Shown here one piece after another: positions 19,320 through 29,328 of a stretch of DNA of 50,934 nucleotides. The stretch is from an uncultured Pelagibacteraceae bacterium (GTDB taxonomy: Bacteria > Pseudomonadota > Alphaproteobacteria > Pelagibacterales > Pelagibacteraceae). Under the pieces are notes generated by a model. It did not search any database, was not told where the DNA came from, and saw only the letters and a list, made by a program, of their open reading frames with translations. The stretch spans positions 1 to 50,934 of the forward strand of contig CACBVP010000003.1 of the NCBI GenBank assembly GCA_902542795.1, written 5' to 3'. A program made the translations under genes and the position numbers. Position 1 is the first letter of the stretch; each line of letters opens with the position of its first letter.

Positions 19320-20597
19320 TTATATACTTATCTTAGGTAGCGAGTCAAATGATGCCGTATCTATTTTTGATGAATGTTCTCTACGCATTTTCCAATCATT
19401 ATTTATTCCTGCTTGGGCTATGCTTATTGCGTTACGTCCATATTTAGCATTAGTAAAATCAATTGCTTTCATTAATGTTTTTGATTTATTTTCTAAAATA
19501 GGTGCTAATAAATTTAATTCTTTTTCGGATGCATTTTTAAGTTTTGATAAAATGACGCCAGCTTTTTGATATAAGTATCCATATTTATAAATTTTATTTA
19601 GTCCATTTATACAAGTTTTAACTAGTTCTAGACTATTATTAGTTTCAACTGGTAACTCAATTGTAATTGAATTTGAATAATAATTCTTATTCTTATCAAA
19701 AGGACTTGTTCTAATGAATACAGTTATCGCTCTTGTTGTTTGTTTGTCTGTCCTAATTTTTTCAGCAGCATTCAAACAATGAGTAGTTATAGACTCTTTT
19801 AATTTATCTAAACTTTGAACTTTTTTTCCAAATGATCTCGATACACAACAACTTTTTCTTTTTGTTTCTTCTATTTCTAAATCAATACATGGAATGCCTC
19901 TTAGTTCCATTACTGTTTTAGCGCCCAAAACATTTGTGCTTTTTTTCACCCAGCTGTTTGAAATATTTTTTAATTGGTAGGCGTTATTAATTCCATTTTT
20001 TATATATAATTTCGATAACTGACGTCCCACTCCCCATATATCTGGTATTTCAAATTTTTTTAAAATTTCATCTATATTTTCTTTTAAAAATATTACGCCC
20101 GCTTTATTTTTTTTTGCCACATGGTTAGCAACTTTACTTAAAGTTTTTGTATTCGATATCCCAACACTTGTTGGTATACCTGTCCATTTTAAAACTCTTT
20201 CACGTATTTTTTTTCCATATTCTTCAGTCGTTTCATCTTTTACATGTGATAAATCTATAAAAGCTTCATCTATAGAATAAATTTCAACTTTATCAGAAAA
20301 CCCTTTCAATACTTTCATTACTCTTCTAGAGATATCTCCGTATAAAGCATAATTTGATGAAAAAATTTGAACATTATTTTTTTTCACTAATTCTTTTACT
20401 TTAAAATAAGGCTCTCCCATTTTAATTCCAATTTTTTTTGCTTCTGCAGATCTTGATATCACGCAACCATCATTATTTGATAAGACTACAACTGGAACAT
20501 TTTGGATCTTTGGATTAAATAATCTCTCACATGATACATAAAATGAATTACAATCAACTAGAGCAATTTTTTTTTTACTACTGTTTATGAATGACAT
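19320..20597 (-). CDS. umuC: DNA polymerase V catalytic subunit UmuC (Y-family)
   Basis: ALVDCNSFYVSCERLFNP, VYSIDEAFIDLS-type motif (EIYSIDEAFIDLSHV), GIPTSVGISNTKTLSKVANHVAKK. Confidence 0.95.
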   Translation of the reverse strand: MSFINSSKKKIALVDCNSFYVSCERLFNPKIQNVPVVVLSNNDGCVISRSAEAKKIGIKMGEPYFKVKELVKKNNVQIFSSNYALYGDISRRVMKVLKGFSDKVEIYSIDEAFIDLSHVKDETTEEYGKKIRERVLKWTGIPTSVGISNTKTLSKVANHVAKKNKAGVIFLKENIDEILKKFEIPDIWGVGRQLSKLYIKNGINNAYQLKNISNSWVKKSTNVLGAKTVMELRGIPCIDLEIEETKRKSCCVSRSFGKKVQSLDKLKESITTHCLNAAEKIRTDKQTTRAITVFIRTSPFDKNKNYYSNSITIELPVETNNSLELVKTCINGLNKIYKYGYLYQKAGVILSKLKNASEKELNLLAPILENKSKTLMKAIDFTNAKYGRNAISIAQAGINNDWKMRREHSSKIDTASFDSLPKISI

Positions 20598-20970
20598 ACG
20601 TTACTACTCCCCAAATTATTATCTCTGGATTATCTGTTAAATTAATTTTATCCGACGCATTTTTGGATCCGGATGTTAAATAATTAGCTTCCTTACTTTT
20701 AACTAAAGTTTTGACAACAAGTTCTTCATTAACGTTTGCTATTACAGTTGAAAAATTTTTTGGATTTAAGCTTTTATCTACTATTAATAAATCTCCATCA
20801 TGTATGCCTACGTTTGTCATGGACTTACCTTGAACTCTTATAATAAAAGTGGCTGGCGCATTTGTTATAAGATGTGAGTTTAGATCTATGTCATCCTCAA
20901 TATAGTCTGTTGCTGGTGACGGAAATCCAGCCCCTACTTTGTGTAGATAAAAAGGTATTGTTAGCTTCAT
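20578..20970 (-). CDS. umuD: UmuD translesion subunit (S24 LexA-like autoprotease)
   Basis: AGFPSPA cleavage-region motif, VQGKSMTNVGIHDGDLLIVD (catalytic Ser), VVKTLV (catalytic Lys); overlaps umuC. Confidence 0.93.
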   Translation of the reverse strand: MKLTIPFYLHKVGAGFPSPATDYIEDDIDLNSHLITNAPATFIIRVQGKSMTNVGIHDGDLLIVDKSLNPKNFSTVIANVNEELVVKTLVKSKEANYLTSGSKNASDKINLTDNPEIIIWGVVTYVIHKQ

Positions 20971-20974
20971 AAAT

Positions 20975-20989
20975 GTTCTTGTTTTGTTC
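20975..20989 (-). promoter_or_regulatory. LexA (SOS) box upstream of umuDC
   Basis: Minus strand GAAC-AAAACAA-GAAC, an exact match to the alphaproteobacterial GAACN7GAAC direct-repeat operator, immediately after a -10-like element. Confidence 0.82.
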
Positions 20990-21019
20990 TTTATAGATGA
21001 TAATATCCTATTTAGTCAA
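20990..21019 (-). promoter_or_regulatory. Probable sigma70 promoter of umuDC
   Basis: Minus strand TTGACT (21019-21014), 18-nt spacer, TATAAA (20995-20990). Confidence 0.7.
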
Positions 21020-21094
21020 CCTTTTTAATTTCCAACAATTAAGTGGGTCAAATTGCAATTCGAAAAAAATGGAGAGATTAGGTAGTAAGAACGA

Positions 21095-21865
21095 GTGATT
21101 AAAAAAATATATACAATTCTATTTATATTATTTGTTGCAACAAGCGTACAAGCAGCTTCGAAATTAGATGCAATCAAAAAAAACGGCGAACTAAGAGTTG
21201 GAACTACAGGTGATTGGGATCCAATGTCTATGAAAGATCCAGCAACAAACAAATACAAAGGATTTGATATAGATGTAATGAATGAGTTAGCTAAAGACTT
21301 AGGCGTAAAAGTAAAATTCGTTCCTGCTGAATGGAAAACTATCGTAGCCGGCATAACAGCAGATAGATATGATATTTCTACAAGCGTAACTAAAACGCCT
21401 AAAAGAGCTGAGGTAGCAGGTTTTACAGCTACTTATTACAAGTACGGTACTGTTCCTTTAGTTCTTAAGAAAAATTTAAAAAAGTTTCCAACTTGGGACT
21501 CTTTAAATAATAAAGATGTTAAAATAGCTACTACTTTAGGTACTTCTCAAGAAGAAAAAGCAAAAGAATTTTTTCCAAAATCAAAATTACAATCAGTAGA
21601 AGCGCCTGCTAGAGACTTTCAAGAAGTGCTTGCTGGTAGAGCAGATGGAAATATAACGAGTTCAACAGAGGCAAATAAATTAGTAATTAAGTATCCTCAA
21701 TTAGCCATAGTTCCTGATGGAGAAAAAAATCCGGCATTTTTAGCTATGATGGTTCCTAAGGGTGACAAAGTTTGGAATGATTACGTGAGCAATTGGATTA
21801 AGAAAAAACAATCATCTGGATTTTTCAAAACATTACTAGCAAAGTACGATCTAAAAAGCTTATAA
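21095..21865 (+). CDS. Family 3 amino-acid ABC transporter substrate-binding protein
   Basis: Signal peptide; [43 protein letters not shown] start. Confidence 0.9.
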   Translation: MIKKIYTILFILFVATSVQAASKLDAIKKNGELRVGTTGDWDPMSMKDPATNKYKGFDIDVMNELAKDLGVKVKFVPAEWKTIVAGITADRYDISTSVTKTPKRAEVAGFTATYYKYGTVPLVLKKNLKKFPTWDSLNNKDVKIATTLGTSQEEKAKEFFPKSKLQSVEAPARDFQEVLAGRADGNITSSTEANKLVIKYPQLAIVPDGEKNPAFLAMMVPKGDKVWNDYVSNWIKKKQSSGFFKTLLAKYDLKSL

Positions 21866-21906
21866 TTTAAGTTTTAATACCTTCCATTTACAAATATAGT
21901 CAATTA

Positions 21907-22641
21907 GTGAAATTTTTAAAAATAATTTCTATTCTATTTTTACTTCAAGGATGTAGCTCTAACTATGAATGGGGCTGGTATATATTAAGTCCAGAAAATA
22001 TAGAGGGATTGACAAATCTTAAATTTTTAATAAGTGGAATAACAACCACTATTTACATTTCAGTAGTGTCAATAATTTTAGCAATGATTATTGGTTTAAT
22101 AATTGCTCTTCCTTCACTCTCAAATAACAAATTTTTAAGTTACTTCAATATAGCTTATGTGGAAATCGTCAGAGCTATTCCATTGTTAGTTTTAATTCTT
22201 TGGATCTATTATGGCCTACCTATTATGATGGGAGTAAGTTTCTCACCATTCGTATCAGGTATAATTGCTTTGACTATAAGCGAGAGTGCTTTTCAAGCAG
22301 AAATATTTAGAGCTGGTATTAATTCAATATCAAAGGGCCAACATGAGGTATCAGAGTCTTTAGGAATGGATTTTTGGAGAAAAATGAGATTAGTAATCTT
22401 ACCTCAAGCAATAAAAGTTGTATTGCCAGCAATGGGAAATCAATTTGTATACGTTTTAAAAATGTCTTCTTTGGTTTCTATAATTGGAATTGGAGATTTA
22501 ACAAGAAAAGCAAATGAGCTTGTTACAACTACTTATAGACCTTTAGAGATTTATACTTTTTTAATATTAGAATACTTAGTATTAATCCTAGTTGTTTCCT
22601 ACTTTGTAAGAAAATTAGAAAACAAACTTAAATATAAATAA
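21907..22641 (+). CDS. Amino-acid ABC transporter permease (HisM/GlnP type)
   Basis: GITTTIYISVVSIILAMIIG; EAA loop ESLGMDFWRKMRLVILPQAIKVVLPAMGNQFV. GTG start. Confidence 0.92.
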   Translation: MKFLKIISILFLLQGCSSNYEWGWYILSPENIEGLTNLKFLISGITTTIYISVVSIILAMIIGLIIALPSLSNNKFLSYFNIAYVEIVRAIPLLVLILWIYYGLPIMMGVSFSPFVSGIIALTISESAFQAEIFRAGINSISKGQHEVSESLGMDFWRKMRLVILPQAIKVVLPAMGNQFVYVLKMSSLVSIIGIGDLTRKANELVTTTYRPLEIYTFLILEYLVLILVVSYFVRKLENKLKYK

Positions 22642-22643
22642 AT

Positions 22644-24002
22644 TTAGGTTTTAACCGTTCTTAAAAATAGTTTCTTTGTATAATATTTTGCGAACAAAAA
22701 TACTAAAATTCCAAATGTCCAATTGATAAAGAAAAGTCCAAGAAATAAATCTCTAAAATTACCCTCAAATAAGAAAACAACAGTCCACATTGTAGCGAAA
22801 GGTAAAAGAACTAATCTTAAGAACGTCATTAAAACTGTGTAGATTGGTTTCTTAATTGCTTGAAATAATGCGTTAGTGATAAAAAAAACTGGGTAGACAG
22901 GTCCTATAAATGCAGCAATCTTCAGGTAATCAGCTCCATAATTAATGGCATCCTGATTATCTGTAAAAATTGATACAATGTTATCTGCTAATAAAAAAAT
23001 TACTACGCCTGCTAAAATCATAAATGACGAACCAATAATAATTGCTTTTGTGTAGACTTCGTCAACTCTGGGAAATAATTTCGCTCCAAAATTTTGTCCA
23101 GCAATCGTTAGTACGGCCGTATTTAACCCGATAACTGGTAGAAGTAGTATTTGTTCTATTCTTAAAGCTGAACCATATCCTGCAGCAGCTAAATAACCAA
23201 ATTTGCTTACAAAAAATAAAATATTATAAATACCTAAACCAATCATAAACATGCTCATCATAATTGGCACTGACTGATTAGTAAGATTTTTTATTAAATC
23301 AAATTTTGGCAGGAAACATTCTAATTTTAAATATTGTTTTAGTTCACAACAATAAACTTTATACGCTAAGTAAAATAATCCTATTAATTGAGCAATCACA
23401 GTTGCTATTGCTAAACCTGCAATTCCAAAAGCTGGTATAGGTCCAAAACCAAATATAAATAATGGGTTAAGACCGATATTTAAAAAGAAAGTTACAATTA
23501 AAACATTTCTGTAACTTTTAGTATCGCCTTGAGCATTTAAAGTTCCATTTAAAGAAATTTGTATTAAAAAAATGAAAGTTGCAAAAAATATTACATCTAA
23601 ATAATCGGTAGCAAGGTTTATTGTTTCTTGATCTGACCCCATTAACCTTAAAAGATCATCAGAAAAAGATAGACCAATTATAGTAACAAATATTGAAACT
23701 ATTACGGAATAAAGAAGTGATTGAGCAACATATAATGATGCCTTACGATCTTCTTTTGCGCCTAATGAATTGCTAATAAGTGCGTTTGATGCAGCTACAA
23801 TTCCAACACCTGTTGCTATAATAATAAAATAAAGCGGAAAAGATTTTGCTATAGCCGCCAATGCATTAGGAGAAATTTTTCCAGCAAAGTAAGTGTCTAC
23901 AACATTATATAAAGTTTGAAAAAGTGTACCTGTGCTTGCAGGAATAGCAATTTTTTTTAATAAAGTTGTAATCGGATCCCCAACTAAGTTCATTGATTTC
24001 AT
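22644..24002 (-). CDS. MATE-family efflux transporter
   Basis: DPITTLLKKIAIPASTGTLFQTLYNVVDTYFAGKI; 12-TM-like hydrophobicity. Confidence 0.92.
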   Translation of the reverse strand: MKSMNLVGDPITTLLKKIAIPASTGTLFQTLYNVVDTYFAGKISPNALAAIAKSFPLYFIIIATGVGIVAASNALISNSLGAKEDRKASLYVAQSLLYSVIVSIFVTIIGLSFSDDLLRLMGSDQETINLATDYLDVIFFATFIFLIQISLNGTLNAQGDTKSYRNVLIVTFFLNIGLNPLFIFGFGPIPAFGIAGLAIATVIAQLIGLFYLAYKVYCCELKQYLKLECFLPKFDLIKNLTNQSVPIMMSMFMIGLGIYNILFFVSKFGYLAAAGYGSALRIEQILLLPVIGLNTAVLTIAGQNFGAKLFPRVDEVYTKAIIIGSSFMILAGVVIFLLADNIVSIFTDNQDAINYGADYLKIAAFIGPVYPVFFITNALFQAIKKPIYTVLMTFLRLVLLPFATMWTVVFLFEGNFRDLFLGLFFINWTFGILVFLFAKYYTKKLFLRTVKT

Positions 24003-24910
24003 ACTTTGTATTCCTTTTGAAACATATGCTTGTTTCCTTTGCTTTTAGCAAGATTAATTTGTTTTTGCCTCATTCTAAATCTAGCTTTTTGACTTTCTGT
24101 TAGCTGTTCATAACAATTTGGACAAGAAACTCCTTTTTCATACATATTTGATTTTTTTTCTATTGATGAAATTGGTGTTCGACAACCACTACAAATAGAA
24201 AAAGATCCTTGTTTTAATTTGTGTTTTAGTGAAACCCTGTTATCAAAAACATAACATTCACCTTTCCACAAACTATCTTTTTTTTCTACACCATCTAAGT
24301 AATTAAGTATGCCGCCTTTTAATTGAAAAACATTTTTAAAGCCCTTTTGTTTTAAATAAACAGAAGCTTTCTCACATCTAATACCTCCTGTACAAAACAT
24401 AGCAACTGGTTGTTTTTTACCAATCTTTTTAAGATATTTTGGAAAATCTCTAAAGTTAGTAATATTTGGATTAATAGCTTTTTTAAAAGTACCAACTTTA
24501 AATTCAAATGGTTTTCTAGCATCAACTACTAAAGTATCTTTTTTAGATATCAATTTATTCCAAGATTTACCTGATAAATATTTATTTTGTCTTTTTGTTT
24601 TACTATTGATCTTTAATCCAATAGGTACTACTTCTTTTTTTACCTTAACTTTACCACGATGAAATGGTTGGAATTTACTTATTGAATGATTGCTACTATC
24701 AAAGTTAGAAAATTTAAGTTTTTTCTTTAAAAAATTTTTTATCTTTAAAATAGATTTTTTTTCACCTGAAATTGTTCCGTTAATACCTTCGGAGGAAAGA
24801 ATTAATATCCCTCTTACTTTATTATTTAGAAATTCAGATTGAAAAAATTCTTTGTGTTTCTTTAATAATGATATTTTTTTAAATTTATAAAATCCAAAGA
24901 CAGAAAACAT
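23999..24910 (-). CDS. trhO: tRNA uridine(34) hydroxylase, rhodanese-like (TrhO/YceA)
   Basis: GILILSSEGINGTISG, FCTGGIRCEKASVYLKQKGF, GECYVFDNRVS, CSGCRTPIS. Confidence 0.92.
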   Translation of the reverse strand: MFSVFGFYKFKKISLLKKHKEFFQSEFLNNKVRGILILSSEGINGTISGEKKSILKIKNFLKKKLKFSNFDSSNHSISKFQPFHRGKVKVKKEVVPIGLKINSKTKRQNKYLSGKSWNKLISKKDTLVVDARKPFEFKVGTFKKAINPNITNFRDFPKYLKKIGKKQPVAMFCTGGIRCEKASVYLKQKGFKNVFQLKGGILNYLDGVEKKDSLWKGECYVFDNRVSLKHKLKQGSFSICSGCRTPISSIEKKSNMYEKGVSCPNCYEQLTESQKARFRMRQKQINLAKSKGNKHMFQKEYKV

Positions 24911-25563
24911 TATTTTTTAATACAAATTGTTAAACCGTCTCCAATTGGAATAATATTTTTTGAGACTCTGTTATCTTTTTGAATGTGCTTGTTAAAATCT
25001 CTTATTATATTAGTAAATTTATCGTTTTTTGATTTATCAGCCACTTCGCCGTGCCATAAAACATTATCAATTATAATAAGTCCATTTTTATTAACTAAAT
25101 CCATACATTTTTCATAATAATTAATATAATTTTCTTTATCTGCATCAATAAATATTAAATCAAATTTTCTTTTGGAATTTTTTAATTCATCTAAACTTTC
25201 AATTGCTGGTTTAATTATTTGTGTAATTTTATTTTCATTTGCCTTTTTATAAAAAGATTTTGCTTTATTGCTAAATTCAGAATTTTTATCGAGGCTAAGT
25301 AGAGAGCCATCTTTTGGTAAAACTAAAGCCATAGATAAAGCACTAAAACCAGTAAAACTTCCAATCTCTAAAACACTTTTTATGTTAGAAATCTTAATTA
25401 GTGTTTGAAGAAATTGAGCTTGTGAAATTGATATTTGTAGTTTTTTTTGATCTCCAAGACTTGAGTTATAATTAATAATTTCTTTTTGAATATCATTTAA
25501 ATTTTCTGAATGATCAATTATGTACTTCTCAAGATTATCAGTTAAATCTAATTTTTTAGGCAT
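24910..25563 (-). CDS. O-methyltransferase (CCoAOMT-like)
   Basis: VLEIGSFTGFSALSMALVLP, FDLIFIDADKENYINYYE, GLIIIDNVLWHG. Confidence 0.9.
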   Translation of the reverse strand: MPKKLDLTDNLEKYIIDHSENLNDIQKEIINYNSSLGDQKKLQISISQAQFLQTLIKISNIKSVLEIGSFTGFSALSMALVLPKDGSLLSLDKNSEFSNKAKSFYKKANENKITQIIKPAIESLDELKNSKRKFDLIFIDADKENYINYYEKCMDLVNKNGLIIIDNVLWHGEVADKSKNDKFTNIIRDFNKHIQKDNRVSKNIIPIGDGLTICIKK

Positions 25564-25565
25564 AA

Positions 25566-27044
25566 TTAGCCCTTTAAAAGTTTTTTTAAAATCTCGTTTG
25601 TTAATTGTGGATTTGCTTTCCCCCCAGAAGATTTCATTACTTGACCAACAAAAAAACCAAATAATTTTTCTTTACCAGATTTATATTGATCAACTTTATC
25701 TTTATTCTTAGCTAAGATTTCGTTAATCATTTTTTCCAATTCTTTAGGATTGCTTTGTTGTTTTAATCCTTTTGTTTCTATAATTTTTTTAGGATTATCT
25801 CCACTTTCTACCATTATTTCAAAAACTTCTTTGGCTATTCTTCCAGAAATTTCACCTGATTTTATTGCTTGCACTAATTCTGCAAAATCTTTAGCTGAGA
25901 TAGGTGAATTAGATATATTCAAACCTTTATCATTTAGCATCGCAAATAAATCACCCATCATCCAAGTAGCTGCAAGTTTATTATCTGAAAGTTTTGCAAC
26001 TTCTTCGTAATAATCTGAGATTTCTTTTTCTGAAACAAGCACGTTAGCTTCGTATGCATTTAAACCATAATCTTTAATAAATCTTTCTTTTTTCTTATCT
26101 GGAAGTTCTGGAAGAGATTTTTTTAAATCATCTACTAACTTTTGATCAAGTTTCAAAGGAAGTAAATCTGGATCAGGAAAATATCTATAATCATGTGCAT
26201 CTTCCTTGGATCTCATTGATCGTGTTTCATTTTTTTTTGTATCAAAAAGTCTAGTTTCTTGGTCAATCTCTTTACCACTTTCTAACAATTCAACTTGTCT
26301 ACTAGCTTCATATTCAATAGCCATTTGCATGAATTTAATAGAATTTACATTTTTAATTTCACAACGTGTGCCAAATTCTTTGTCACCTACTTTTCTCACT
26401 GATACATTTACATCGGCTCTAAGCGAACCTTCTTGCATGTTTCCATCACATGTTCCTAAATATCTCATAATAGTTCTTAACTTTTTAATATAGGCATTTA
26501 CCTCATCTGGTGACCTCAAATCAGGTTTGCTTACTATTTCCATCAAGGCGATACCGGATCTGTTAAGGTCTACGTAAGTATTAGATGGATCCATGTCATG
26601 TATGCTTTTGCCTGCATCTTGTTCTAAATGAAGTCTTTCTATTCCAACTTCTTTAGATCCATAAGGCATATCTAATAAAACTTTGCCCTCTCCAACTATT
26701 GGGTTTTTATATTGAGATATTTGATAACCTTGAGGTAAATCAGCATAAAAGTAGTTTTTTCTATCAAAGACAGAATAATTATTAATTTTTGCATTTAAAC
26801 CTAAACCGGTTCTAACTGCTTGTTTTACACATTCTTCATTTATTACTGGCAACATGCCAGGAAATGCTGAGTCGATTAAGCTTACATGTTCGTTTGGTTC
26901 AGCTCCAAATTTTGTTGGAGACCCAGAAAAAAGTTTAGAGTTAGATAAGACTTGGGCGTGCACCTCTAGACCTATTACAACTTCGTATTTCCCTTTGTCT
27001 CCATTAATAAAATAATCAAATTTTTCTGATTTCATGCCCACCAT
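25566..27044 (-). CDS. gatB: Asp/Glu-tRNA amidotransferase subunit B
   Basis: [32 protein letters not shown]-terminal YqeY-like region. Confidence 0.97.
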   Translation of the reverse strand: MVGMKSEKFDYFINGDKGKYEVVIGLEVHAQVLSNSKLFSGSPTKFGAEPNEHVSLIDSAFPGMLPVINEECVKQAVRTGLGLNAKINNYSVFDRKNYFYADLPQGYQISQYKNPIVGEGKVLLDMPYGSKEVGIERLHLEQDAGKSIHDMDPSNTYVDLNRSGIALMEIVSKPDLRSPDEVNAYIKKLRTIMRYLGTCDGNMQEGSLRADVNVSVRKVGDKEFGTRCEIKNVNSIKFMQMAIEYEASRQVELLESGKEIDQETRLFDTKKNETRSMRSKEDAHDYRYFPDPDLLPLKLDQKLVDDLKKSLPELPDKKKERFIKDYGLNAYEANVLVSEKEISDYYEEVAKLSDNKLAATWMMGDLFAMLNDKGLNISNSPISAKDFAELVQAIKSGEISGRIAKEVFEIMVESGDNPKKIIETKGLKQQSNPKELEKMINEILAKNKDKVDQYKSGKEKLFGFFVGQVMKSSGGKANPQLTNEILKKLLKG

Positions 27045-28489
27045 TTCTTTATTTCATTTTTAAATCCACAATTTTTTTCAAAAGCATAGCCAATATTAAG
27101 AATTTTTTGTTCATCTAAAGGTTTTCCAATTAATTGAAGTCCTAATGGAAGCCCTTGTTTATCAAGACCAGCTGGTAAAGATAAAGCTGGAAGCCCTGCT
27201 AAATTTGTTGGTACGGTAAAAATATCATTCAAATACATTGAGACTGGATCATTAGTTTTCTCACCAATTTTAAAAGCTGAGCTTGGTGTAGATGGTGTAA
27301 GAATTGCATCAACTTTTGTAAAATTATCATCAAAATCTTTTTTGATTAGTTGTCTTACCTTTTGGGCTTTTAAATAATAAGCATCATAGTATCCAGATGA
27401 TAGTACATAAGTTCCTATTAATATTCTTCGTTTAACTTCATCTCCGAAACCTTCAGATCTAGTATTTTCGTACATCTCTATTAAATCTTTTCCTTTTTCT
27501 GACCTATACCCATATCTAACCCCATCGTACCTTGCTAAATTTGAAGAAGCTTCTGCTGGAGCAACAATGTAATAAGTCGGTAAAGCATATTTTGTGTGTG
27601 GTAATGAAATATCAATTAGTTCTGCGCCTAAATCTTTTAATATTTTTTTTCCTTTTTCCCAAAGTTCATCTATTTCCTTAGGCATGTTATCAACTCGATA
27701 CTCTTTAGGAATTCCAATTTTTAAACCTTTAATATTATCTTTTAAATTTTTTGAATAATTTTCTTTCTTTTTATTGATTGATGTAGAATCTTTTTCATCA
27801 AAACCTGACATTGCTTCTAACATAATAGCACAATCAGTAATATCTTTTGTCATTGGGCCAGCCTGATCTAGAGAAGATGCGAAAGCTACGATACCCCATC
27901 TAGAACATAAACCATAAGTTGGCTTTAAACCAACTGTACCTGTGAATGAAGCTGGTTGTCTAATCGAGCCGCCTGTATCAGTTCCAATCGTTGCTGGAGT
28001 TAAGTCAGCAGCTAATGCTGATGAAGATCCTCCTGATGAACCACCTGGAACTAATTGGTCACCAACTGGATTAATTACGTTACCAAAATAACTTGTCTCA
28101 TTAGATGAGCCCATCGCAAACTCATCACAATTTAGTTTACCTAACAAAAAAGAACCATTGTCCCAAAGATTTTTAGTTACTGTAGACTCATATGATGGAA
28201 CAAAATTATTCAAGATATTGCTACCAGCTGTAGTTTTAAAATTTTCTGTACAAAATAAATCTTTAACGGCGAGCGGAATACCTGGTAGCAGTTGATCAAA
28301 ATTTGGTTTGTTATCGAACTGTTTAGCTTTATCTAAAGCATAATCAAAAGTAGTTGTAACAAAAGCATTAAGTTTTTTTGCACCCTCAATATTCTTGATA
28401 TAAGCTTTTGTTAAATCAGTTGAAGAAATTTCTTTAGTTTTAATTCTTTTGATAATTTGATTTAAACTTTGATTAGTAATATCACTCAT
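27032..28489 (-). CDS. gatA: Asp/Glu-tRNA amidotransferase subunit A
   Basis: Amidase signature [36 protein letters not shown]. Confidence 0.97.
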   Translation of the reverse strand: MSDITNQSLNQIIKRIKTKEISSTDLTKAYIKNIEGAKKLNAFVTTTFDYALDKAKQFDNKPNFDQLLPGIPLAVKDLFCTENFKTTAGSNILNNFVPSYESTVTKNLWDNGSFLLGKLNCDEFAMGSSNETSYFGNVINPVGDQLVPGGSSGGSSSALAADLTPATIGTDTGGSIRQPASFTGTVGLKPTYGLCSRWGIVAFASSLDQAGPMTKDITDCAIMLEAMSGFDEKDSTSINKKKENYSKNLKDNIKGLKIGIPKEYRVDNMPKEIDELWEKGKKILKDLGAELIDISLPHTKYALPTYYIVAPAEASSNLARYDGVRYGYRSEKGKDLIEMYENTRSEGFGDEVKRRILIGTYVLSSGYYDAYYLKAQKVRQLIKKDFDDNFTKVDAILTPSTPSSAFKIGEKTNDPVSMYLNDIFTVPTNLAGLPALSLPAGLDKQGLPLGLQLIGKPLDEQKILNIGYAFEKNCGFKNEIKKWWA

Positions 28490-28776
28490 TATTCGACTAC
28501 CTTAGGTACTACAAAAAACTCTTCGCTATCTTTTGGGGAATTTTTTAATACTTTTTCTCTTATTTTTCCGTCATTAATTTCATCTTTTCTTGACCTTAAT
28601 GATTGATTAAGAATTGACGTTAATGGTTCTACTTTATTAGTATCAAGCTCATTTAATTGTTCTATAAATTTAAAAATAGAGTTTAAGTCTTTTGTTAAAC
28701 TATCAATTTTAGCATCATTGACTGAAATTCGAGCTAATTTTGCAACATGCTTAATTTTTTCTTTATCTAGAGACAT
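28489..28776 (-). CDS. gatC: Asp/Glu-tRNA amidotransferase subunit C
   Basis: [34 protein letters not shown]. Confidence 0.95.
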   Translation of the reverse strand: MSLDKEKIKHVAKLARISVNDAKIDSLTKDLNSIFKFIEQLNELDTNKVEPLTSILNQSLRSRKDEINDGKIREKVLKNSPKDSEEFFVVPKVVE

Positions 28777-28828
28777 TTGTGAAATAAGTTAGTTTTTAAT
28801 GTGTTTTATCACAAATTAGGTAAATTTC

Positions 28829-29293
28829 ATGCTTGATATTGAGTTATTTATTCAAAAAATTAATAAAAAATCCAGATTAATTGGTATTGATCCTGGTGGA
28901 AAGAGAATTGGTATTGCTATATCTGATGAAAACAAAATTGTAGCTACACCCTATACTACACTTATAAAAGAAAATTATTCAAAACTGCTCTTAGAGATAA
29001 AAAAAATTTTCAAAGAAAATGAAATCGATGGAATAGTTGTGGGGAACCCATTAAATATGGATGGTTCACTAGGCCCCTCCTCTCAATCAGCTAGGGATTT
29101 TGCTAAAAATCTCTCAAAAGATGTTACAGAAAATATCACTTTGTGGGATGAAAGATTATCTAGCCAAGGAGCATTTAATTTAAGTGGTGAAATGTCAATT
29201 AATACGTCAAAAAAGAAGAGTAAATTAGATGAAAATTCAGCTCAATTCATTTTACAAGGATTTTTAGATTTTTATCATAAAAATAATACTTGA
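28829..29293 (+). CDS. ruvX: Holliday junction resolvase-like RuvX/YqgF
   Basis: RLIGIDPGGKRIGIAISD, VVGNPLNMDGSLGPSSQSARDFA, LWDERLSSQGA. Confidence 0.93.
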   Translation: MLDIELFIQKINKKSRLIGIDPGGKRIGIAISDENKIVATPYTTLIKENYSKLLLEIKKIFKENEIDGIVVGNPLNMDGSLGPSSQSARDFAKNLSKDVTENITLWDERLSSQGAFNLSGEMSINTSKKKSKLDENSAQFILQGFLDFYHKNNT

Positions 29294-29328
29294 TATAAAA
29301 TAGTAAAACGCCTATAGAGTTGATTTTA

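Noticed and set aside
21030-21094. Possible structured leader upstream of the ABC SBP (TGGAGAGATTAGGTAGTAAGAACGAGTG)
   Set aside because: It is purine-rich and stands out compositionally, but I found no convincing stem pairing or match to a riboswitch class I know.
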